Source: Streptomyces sp. Tu 3180
GTDB taxonomy: Bacteria > Actinomycetota > Actinomycetes > Streptomycetales > Streptomycetaceae
Direction: 5' to 3'
Length of the DNA: 64,000 nucleotides
NCBI RefSeq assembly: GCF_009852415.1
Contig: NZ_WOXS01000002.1
Location: forward strand, 7,914,001 to 7,978,000
Of the stretch, positions 58,884 to 64,000 are shown piece after piece. Position numbers and translations under genes: made by a program. Numbering within the stretch: the first letter of the stretch is position 1; each line of letters begins with the position of its first letter. The notes under the pieces are model-generated. The model worked only from the letters and a program-made list of their open reading frames with translations. It searched no databases and had not been told where the DNA came from.

Positions 58884-59015
58884 GTTCGGATGTCCCTTCC
58901 TCACGAAGAAGCGGTCGCTGATCGCAGCTCCTCTTACCCCGTGAGGGCGCTCCCACCGCGTGTCCTCCCCGAACGGGGTCCCCGGGGGCGGTGACGGCGT
59001 CACCCGTCCGGCCGA

Positions 59016-59044
59016 GGCCGGGGCCCGCGGCGAGGGCCCCGGCC
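59016..59044 (-). terminator. Hairpin terminator after GH16
   Basis: A perfect 11-bp stem (GGCCGGGGCCC and complement) with a 7-nt loop lies 33 bp past the GH16 stop. Confidence 0.75.
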
Positions 59045-59077
59045 GGCGAGCCGGGGAAAGGGGCGGGGATCAGCCCG

Positions 59078-60502
59078 TCACGGGACGGGAACCTCGTCCA
59101 CGAAGGACGTGCCGGCGTCGCGGTACGCGGCGATCCTCGCGCCGACCTCGGCCGGGGTGAGGACCTGGTCCTTGACGTGCAGCACGTAGTCGACCTGCTG
59201 GTGGTAGGCGCGGGGCGTGGCCGACGTCTGGCCGTCGAGGTCGATCAGCCACTGGTTGAAGTTGATCGACATCGGGCGCTCGGGCAGGTACGCGGCGTCG
59301 TGCGTGCCGAAGTGCTGCCCGTCGACGTAGTAGGTGATGGCGTTGTCGTCGATGGTGACGACGAGGTCGTGCCAGCCGGCGAAGCTGCGCCGGCTCTCGC
59401 TGTGCTGGTTGACGGCCTGCCAGGGGTCGGGATTGTAGGTCTCCCAGGAGGTCGTGTACAGGATGTTGGACGGCTCGCCCCAGCCTCCGTTGGGCAGGTA
59501 CTCGAAGTCGTACTCGGCGTAGTCGTCGGCCATCGGGGCCTTGAGGTCGTTGATGGTGAAGAAGGTCTGGACGACGCGGTCGCCGTCGGGGCCGTACGCG
59601 GGGGCGTCGGAGAACCTGACGCGGGCGGCGTAGGTGCCGTTCTTGAACTTCATGCTCCGGGTGAGGACCTCGGTGTGCGTGGTGGAGGCGCCGGTGCCGG
59701 CGGTCGAGGTCTCCAGGTCCATCACCGAGTTGCCGCCCGAGGCGCTGAAGGTGACCTTGGACGGATCCCAGGTCGCGCCGGGCACGCCCGGGCCACCGGA
59801 GTCGGAGCGCACGCTCCAGCCGTGCGCGGCGATCGCGGGGTCCGTGTGCGAGGTGTAGTCGAAGTCGTCGAACAAGGTCTGGCCGCCGCCCGGCGGGTCG
59901 GTGGGGTCGGTCGGATCGGTGGGATCGTTGCCCTCGGGTGCGGTGCCCCACACCGTGGCGCCGGCGAGCTGGGCGGTGACCTTGTTCCAGTCGGCGTACG
60001 CGGTCTGGCTGCCGCCGAAGGAGTAGTCGTCGCTCTGCCTGAGCGTCTGCCAGGTGGACCGGTGGAAGCGCAGTTGCATGTCCCCGGTGTCGGCGCCCGG
60101 GGCCAGTGAGCCGGCGGAGGGGGTGAACCCGATCTCCAGGTAGCGGTCGGCCGTCGCGGTGGGACGGGCGAGCGTCCCGAACGTGCCGGTGATGACGGAG
60201 CAGCCCTTGACCGCCCAGGAACAGGCGAAGCGGTACGTGGCGTCCGGGGAGTCGGCCTTGAAGTAGTACCGGATCTTCACCTGGCTCAACTGCACGGGGA
60301 CGGAACCGGAGTTGCGGACCTTGAACCAGGGCTCGCTCTGGTCGGCCGTGGCTCCGCCCGCGCTGGTGCGGTACTGCACGCTGACGGCGCCGTCCGCGGC
60401 GGCGGCGGTGGTGGCGGGGAGGCCGGTCAGGGCCGCGCCGCCGAGCAGAGCGGTGAGTGCGAGTGCCGCGCGGGTGCGGCGGCCGGTGGGACGAGTGCTC
60501 AT
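59078..60502 (-). CDS. Secreted GH16 endoglucanase with N-terminal CBM3-like domain
   Basis: A 474-residue exoenzyme. A signal peptide (RAALALTALLGGAALTGLPA... to AAAADG) is followed by a cellulose-binding type-3-like domain (about 38-185; VSVQYRTSAGG, IRYYFKADS, GDMQLRFHRSTWQTL) and an Asp-Pro-Thr repeat linker. The GH16 beta-jelly roll has the ExDxE catalytic motif in DDYAEYDFEYLPNGGWGEP. GH16 enzymes of this kind cut beta-1,3 or beta-1,3/1,4-glucans. ATG 60502 has AAAGGC upstream. It is divergent from a HutC-type GntR regulator with inverted repeats between the two. Confidence 0.88.
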   Translation of the reverse strand: MSTRPTGRRTRAALALTALLGGAALTGLPATTAAAADGAVSVQYRTSAGGATADQSEPWFKVRNSGSVPVQLSQVKIRYYFKADSPDATYRFACSWAVKGCSVITGTFGTLARPTATADRYLEIGFTPSAGSLAPGADTGDMQLRFHRSTWQTLRQSDDYSFGGSQTAYADWNKVTAQLAGATVWGTAPEGNDPTDPTDPTDPPGGGQTLFDDFDYTSHTDPAIAAHGWSVRSDSGGPGVPGATWDPSKVTFSASGGNSVMDLETSTAGTGASTTHTEVLTRSMKFKNGTYAARVRFSDAPAYGPDGDRVVQTFFTINDLKAPMADDYAEYDFEYLPNGGWGEPSNILYTTSWETYNPDPWQAVNQHSESRRSFAGWHDLVVTIDDNAITYYVDGQHFGTHDAAYLPERPMSINFNQWLIDLDGQTSATPRAYHQQVDYVLHVKDQVLTPAEVGARIAAYRDAGTSFVDEVPVP

Positions 60503-60655
60503 CCGTGTTGCCTTTCGCTGTGGGGGTGGCGCACGGTGGACCGTCGGTACGGCGTGCGTGAGGGCTGTCGCACGCCAGGAGCTCACGGCGGGCCCGCCCG
60601 GTCCCGGGAACTGACCAGTTGCCCACCGTGGCTTTACCAGTCGGTGTCGAGAGAA

Positions 60656-60712
60656 GGTGGCATAGACCAATGTGGTCGTCAACCCTCCCCGCACCACCGG
60701 GGTTTGACGACC
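60656..60712. promoter_or_regulatory. Composite operator region between GH16 and the GntR regulator
   Basis: TGGCATAGACCA (60658-60669) matches 10 of 12 central bases of the DasR site TGGTCTAGACCA. It overlaps a perfect GACCA-ATG-TGGTC repeat (60665-60677). GGTCGTCAA and TTGACGACC further form a long inverted repeat (60674-60712). HutC-family GntR proteins bind such TGGT/ACCA elements, so the adjacent regulator is a natural candidate. The remaining parts of 60503-60808 show only the GH16 ribosome-binding site. Confidence 0.45.
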
Positions 60713-60808
60713 GGTGACGGCTTCCCCCGGTGAGCGGACCAGCTAGGGTCGAAGCCGTACCAGTGGTCCGACGGTCCGCCCCTGACCGATGACGAACGAG
60801 AGACCCGC

Positions 60809-61657
60809 ATGGAGATCGATCCCGCCGCTTCGGGCGCCGTGCTCAAGCGGGAACGCGTCCGCGACGCGATCCTCGAGCTCATCGAGGCCCGGCGCCCCGG
60901 TGACGCCATTCCCTCGGAACGCAGCCTGTGCGCCCGGCTCGGCGTCTCGCGCCCCACGCTGCGCGCCGCGGTGGACGAACTCGTCGTCGCGGGACTGCTG
61001 GTGCGCGAACACGGCCGCGGCATGTTCGTGGCGGCCGAGAAGATCACCCAGGAACTGGTCTCGGAGCGGAACTCCTTCACGCTGCCTCCGGCCGGCGGCG
61101 TGTGGACCAGCAGGGTCCTGGAGTCCCGTACCCTGCCGGCCGGTGCCCGGATCGGCCGCAGGCTCCGCATGTCGCCCGCGGCGCGGATCCGTTACGTGGC
61201 CCGCCTCCGGCTGGTCGACGGCTCGCCGATGGCCATCGAGCACCTTCACGTCCCGGCGGACCTCGTACCGGACCTGACCGGCGAGGAGCTGGAGCAGGGC
61301 GATCTGTACGAGCACTTCCGGGACCGGCACGGCGTGCAGGTCGGTGAGGCGGTGCAGTCCATCGAACCCACCGTGGTGACCCGCGCGGAGGCGGATCTCC
61401 TCGACGTGCCCGAGCTCTCGCCCGCCCTGCTGTTCGAGCGCCTCACCACCGACGCCGACGACCGCCCGGTCGAGTACGTGCACTCCCTCTACCGGGGCGA
61501 CCGCTACCGGATCGTCTCGCGGCTCACGCTGGGTCCGGCAGCCGTGCGCCCGAGGCCCGCGGAGGGGCACCATCCGGGCATTCCGCCGGGCGACTTCGCC
61601 TCCGGCGCCCCCGTCGCCCTCTCGACCCGGGGTGTGGTGCAGCGGAACGGAGGCTGA
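60809..61657 (+). CDS. GntR-family regulator, HutC/DasR subfamily
   Basis: A 282-residue regulator. The winged helix reads RVRDAILELIEARRPGDAIP and SERSLCARLGVSRPTLRAAV (residues 13-60). A UTRA effector domain follows (about 85-250; ARLRLVDGSPMAIEHLHVP, LYEHFRDRHGVQV, YVHSLYRGDRY). UTRA domains sense small molecules such as amino sugars or histidine derivatives. DasR is the model in Streptomyces. It is divergent from GH16 and lies 126 bp upstream of GH64, so it may control one or both. The 35-residue C-terminal extension is Pro/Gly rich. Confidence 0.9.
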   Translation: MEIDPAASGAVLKRERVRDAILELIEARRPGDAIPSERSLCARLGVSRPTLRAAVDELVVAGLLVREHGRGMFVAAEKITQELVSERNSFTLPPAGGVWTSRVLESRTLPAGARIGRRLRMSPAARIRYVARLRLVDGSPMAIEHLHVPADLVPDLTGEELEQGDLYEHFRDRHGVQVGEAVQSIEPTVVTRAEADLLDVPELSPALLFERLTTDADDRPVEYVHSLYRGDRYRIVSRLTLGPAAVRPRPAEGHHPGIPPGDFASGAPVALSTRGVVQRNGG

Positions 61658-61703
61658 CCGGCCGCCGCGGTACGTGAATCCGGAACAACAGGCTCTCAAA
61701 CCG

Positions 61704-61709
61704 TTGACA
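61704..61709 (+). promoter_or_regulatory. -35 element of the GH64 promoter
   Basis: A consensus TTGACA. The -10 is not obvious at 17 bp (GACGCT). The operator at 61732 overlaps the expected -10/start region, as in repressible promoters. Confidence 0.4.
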
Positions 61710-61731
61710 GGTTCATATCAAAGCAGGACGC

Positions 61732-61749
61732 TCTGAGAGCGCTCTCAGA
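61732..61749. promoter_or_regulatory. LacI-type operator before GH64
   Basis: TCTGAGAGCGCTCTCAGA is a perfect 18-bp palindrome, 34 bp upstream of the GH64 start. Its core is the same as the operator at 7675-7686. It resembles CebR sites (TGGGAGCGCTCCCA) but with A/T in place of the third G/C. Confidence 0.75.
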
Positions 61750-61783
61750 ACGGTTCCCGGCCAACGTCGAACGGAGAAGGAGC

Positions 61784-62989
61784 ATGCTGCGCACACTCAA
61801 ACACCGGTTCGCGGCTGCGGGGTTGAGCATCGCCACGGTGCTCGGCGGCTCGCTGCTCGCCACCGGTGTGTCGTCCCCCGCCCAGGCCGCGGTCCCCGAC
61901 ACCGTCCCCCTGAGGATCACCAACAACTCGGGCCGCGGCGAGCAGGTGTACGTGTACAACCTCGGCACCCAGCTGTCGACCGGCCGGCAGGGCTGGGCCG
62001 ACGCGAACGGCACGTTCCATCCCTGGCCCGCGGGCGGTAATCCGCCGACCCCCGCGCCCGACGCGGCGATACCCGGTCCGGCGCCGGGGCAGTCCGCGGC
62101 CATCCGCATCCCGAAGTTCTCCGGCCGCATCTACTTCTCCTACGGCCAGAAGCTGGTGTTCAGGCTGACCACCGGCGGCCTGGTGCAGCCCGCCGTGCAG
62201 AACCCGGCGGACCCCAACCGCAACATCCTGTTCAACTGGTCGGAGTACACGCTGAACGACTCCGGCCTGTGGCTCAACAGCACACAGGTCGACATGTTCT
62301 CGGCGCCCTACTCGGTGGGAGTGCAGCGCGCCGACGGCAGCACGGCGAGCACCGGCCGGCTCAGGCCCGGCGGCTACAACGGGTTCTTCAACGCGCTCCG
62401 GGGGCAGCCCGGAGGCTGGGCCGGCCTGATCCAGACCCGCTCCGACGGCACCGTGCTGCGCGCGCTGTCGCCGCTGTACGGAGTGGAGACCGGCGCCCTG
62501 CCCGCGTCGGTCATGGACGACTACGTCAACCGCGTCTGGCGGAAGTACGCCACCACGACCCTGACGGTCACGCCCTTCGCCGACCAGCCGGGCGTCAAGT
62601 ACTACGGCCGGGTCTCCGGTGACGTCATGAACTTCACCAACGGCGCGGGCGCCGTCGTCACCAGCTTCCAGAAGCCGGACGCCTCCTCCGTCTTCGGCTG
62701 TCACAGGAGGCTGGACGCGCCGAACGACCAGGTGCGCGGCCCCATCTCACGCACCCTGTGCGCCGGATTCAACCGCTCCACGCTCCTGGTCAACCCGAAT
62801 CAACCCGACTCCGGCGCGGCCGACTTCTACCGGGACGCCGTCACCAACCACTACGCCCGGGCGGTCCACGCGCAGATGGCCGACGGGAAGGCCTACGCCT
62901 TCGCCTTCGACGACGTGGGCCACCACGAGTCGCTCGTCCACGACGGAAACCCGCGCCAGGCCCACCTCACGCTCGACCCCTTCAGCTGA
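61784..62989 (+). CDS. GH64 beta-1,3-glucanase, laminaripentaose-producing type
   Basis: A 401-residue exoenzyme. A signal peptide (FAAAGLSIATVLGGSLLATG... to AQAAVP) is followed by the thaumatin-like/barwin fold of GH64. Marks are LRITNNSGRGEQVYVYNLGT, RIYFSYGQKLVFRL, WSEYTLNDSGLWLNSTQVDM and the later CAGFNRSTLL with HYARAVHAQM. GH64 enzymes cut beta-1,3-glucans (laminarin, fungal wall) releasing pentaose. GGAGAAGGAG precedes the ATG. A perfect LacI-type palindrome and a TTGACA lie upstream. Confidence 0.93.
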   Translation: MLRTLKHRFAAAGLSIATVLGGSLLATGVSSPAQAAVPDTVPLRITNNSGRGEQVYVYNLGTQLSTGRQGWADANGTFHPWPAGGNPPTPAPDAAIPGPAPGQSAAIRIPKFSGRIYFSYGQKLVFRLTTGGLVQPAVQNPADPNRNILFNWSEYTLNDSGLWLNSTQVDMFSAPYSVGVQRADGSTASTGRLRPGGYNGFFNALRGQPGGWAGLIQTRSDGTVLRALSPLYGVETGALPASVMDDYVNRVWRKYATTTLTVTPFADQPGVKYYGRVSGDVMNFTNGAGAVVTSFQKPDASSVFGCHRRLDAPNDQVRGPISRTLCAGFNRSTLLVNPNQPDSGAADFYRDAVTNHYARAVHAQMADGKAYAFAFDDVGHHESLVHDGNPRQAHLTLDPFS

Positions 62990-63049
62990 CCCCCCCGATC
63001 CGCCTGATCCCCCGCCCGGTCGACGGTTCCGAAAAGCGATGACCATTTG

Positions 63050-63064
63050 CCTAAAGGTATTAGG
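63050..63064. promoter_or_regulatory. TetR autoregulatory operator
   Basis: CCTAA-AGGTA-TTAGG, a perfect 5-bp-arm repeat, 38 bp upstream of the TetR start. Confidence 0.55.
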
Positions 63065-63102
63065 TGGATGCATAATCGTCTTCGTCTACAGGGAGGACGG
63101 TT

Positions 63103-63672
63103 GTGGCACGCGCAGGACTGACCGCGGAACGCCTGACCCGGGCGGGGGCCGATCTCGCCGACGAGGTGGGGTTCGAGCAGGTGACCGTCTCGGAGCTCGC
63201 CAGACGCTTCGACGTCAAGGTGGCCAGCCTGTACTCCCACGTGAAGAACTCGCAGGACCTCAGGACCAGGATCGCGCTGCTCGCCCTGGAGGAACTCGCG
63301 GACCGGGCCGCCGACGCGCTGGCCGGGCGGGCCGGCAAGGACGCGCTGGCCGCCCTCGCCAACGTGTACCGGGACTACGCCAGGGAGCACCCCGGCCGCT
63401 ACGCCGCAACCCGGTTCCGGCTCGCCCCGGAGGCGGCCGCGGCCAGCGCGGGCGTGCGGCACGCCCAGATGACGCGGGCGGTCCTGCGCGGCTACGACCT
63501 GGGCGAGCCGGACCGGACGCACGCGGTACGGCTGCTGGGCAGCGTCTTCCACGGCTACATCAGTCTCGAGGCGGGAGGCGGGTTCAGTCACAGCGCCCCC
63601 GACTCGCAGGAGACCTGGTCGCGCGTCCTCGACGCCCTCGACGCCCTGTTGCGCAACTGGCCCGCCCCCTGA
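63103..63672 (+). CDS. TetR-family regulator with WHG-type C-terminal domain
   Basis: A 189-residue regulator. The HTH is LTRAGADLADEVGFEQVTVS, then ELARRFDVKVASLYSHVKNS at residues 10-48. The C-terminal half (ALANVYRDYAREHPGRYAAT, SVFHGYISLEAGGGF) is the WHG domain. GTG with GGGAGGA upstream starts it. An inverted repeat precedes it. The downstream SGNH hydrolase gene, 71 bp away, may be cotranscribed and a target. Confidence 0.9.
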   Translation: MARAGLTAERLTRAGADLADEVGFEQVTVSELARRFDVKVASLYSHVKNSQDLRTRIALLALEELADRAADALAGRAGKDALAALANVYRDYAREHPGRYAATRFRLAPEAAAASAGVRHAQMTRAVLRGYDLGEPDRTHAVRLLGSVFHGYISLEAGGGFSHSAPDSQETWSRVLDALDALLRNWPAP

Positions 63673-63683
63673 CGGCAGACCCG

Positions 63684-63701
63684 CCCCGGACACCTCCGGG
63701 G
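63684..63701. terminator. Short hairpin after the TetR gene
   Basis: CCCCGGA and TCCGGGG (7 bp) with a CACC loop, 11 bp past the stop. Only a weak terminator. Confidence 0.4.
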
Positions 63702-63743
63702 CCCGACCGGGCACCCCGCTCCGAACCACAGACAGGCCGGCCC

Positions 63744-64000
63744 ATGCGCGACCACGAGCACACCTGGATCACCACCCCCGTCACCCCCGGCATCCTGCGC
63801 GGCGCCCTCGAGCTGGAGCACACCGCGCACGGGGTCCTGCCGCACCGGCTGCCCGCCCGGGCCCGCGCCCAGTGTGCCGACGGGCAGCTCGCGATGGCCG
63901 AGTCCCAGCCCTCCGGCGTGAGGCTCGTCTTCCGCACCCGGGCGACCGCCGTCGAACTGGACACGCTGCCCACCAAGCGGGTCTACGCGGGGGCCCCGCC
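63744..64000 (+). CDS. SGNH/GDSL-family hydrolase (N-terminal part)
   Basis: The first 85 residues run out of the window: an ATG start, then ITTPVTPGILRGALELEHTA, LPARARAQCADGQLAMAE and LVFRTRATAVELDTLPTKRV. This N-terminal beta-sandwich is that of Streptomyces SGNH/GDSL hydrolases with a CE2-like front domain; the GDS serine would lie beyond the edge. Such enzymes deacylate esters or acetylated sugars. The upstream TetR gene probably regulates it. Confidence 0.7.
   Translation, partial: MRDHEHTWITTPVTPGILRGALELEHTAHGVLPHRLPARARAQCADGQLAMAESQPSGVRLVFRTRATAVELDTLPTKRVYAGAP

Overview
This 64 kb window looks like a Streptomyces chromosome. G+C is very high, codons favour G/C at third positions, GTG and one TTG starts occur, and secreted hydrolases and stand-alone regulators are dense. 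The gene families fit too: snapalysin, streptogrisin-type protease, SCO5918-family protein, discoidin/GH55-like proteins, and sugar ABC importers without their own ATPase. No rRNA, tRNA, CRISPR array, transposase or phage gene was recognised. The mix suggests an accessory chromosome-arm region rich in carbohydrate-degrading functions; that is inference.

Layout. 1-2.2 kb: end of an ABC binding-protein gene, then a decayed sulfur locus (TauE/SafE tail, intact CsoR/CstR-like repressor with operator, broken rhodanese-DUF2892 gene), then cysteine-free ribosomal proteins L33 and L36. 2.2-13.4 kb: a pyrimidine-dimer-glycosylase-like protein, aldo/keto reductase, snapalysin, a candidate structured RNA, secretory lipase, S1 protease, a TetR/GH30 pair, a CelD-like acyltransferase and a small membrane protein. 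13.4-17.1 kb: HtpG and a divergent TetR/beta-hydroxyacid dehydrogenase pair with twin operators.

17.1-27.7 kb is the most intriguing part. Three translationally coupled genes match RsbQ (alpha/beta hydrolase), RsbP (PAS-PP2C phosphatase) and RsbV (STAS antagonist). They are followed by a GCS2 carboxylate-amine ligase, a 56-codon ORF coupled by TGATG to an asparagine-synthetase-type amidotransferase (resembling the N-acetylglutaminylglutamine amidotransferase class), an overlapping S9 peptidase, an RsbW-like ATPase, MsrA and an AhpD-like protein. I read this as a stress-signalling unit next to a possible pathway for making and turning over an amidated peptide.

27.7-35 kb: a discoidin/beta-helix (GH55-like) protein, HPII-type catalase, a spore-photoproduct-lyase-family radical SAM protein and a secreted phospholipase A2. 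35.4-44.5 kb: a beta-1,6-galactan operon (MalF, MalG, binding protein, GH42, GH30 galactanase) divergent from a LacI regulator, with two perfect operators. 44.7-49.2 kb: DEAD-box helicase with a highly structured leader, SCO5918 protein, SDR and polyphosphate kinase 2. 49.2-56.3 kb: YicI-type alpha-xylosidase divergent from a sugar importer with GH1; its first permease gene carries a one-base frameshift. 56.3-64 kb: PP2C phosphatase, IclR, CBM-GH16, HutC-type GntR, GH64 beta-1,3-glucanase, TetR and the start of an SGNH hydrolase.

Several LacI-, TetR- and GntR-type operators are visible as palindromes. One motif, GAGAGCGCTCTC, stands before both the S1 protease and the GH64 glucanase and suggests a shared regulator not encoded here.
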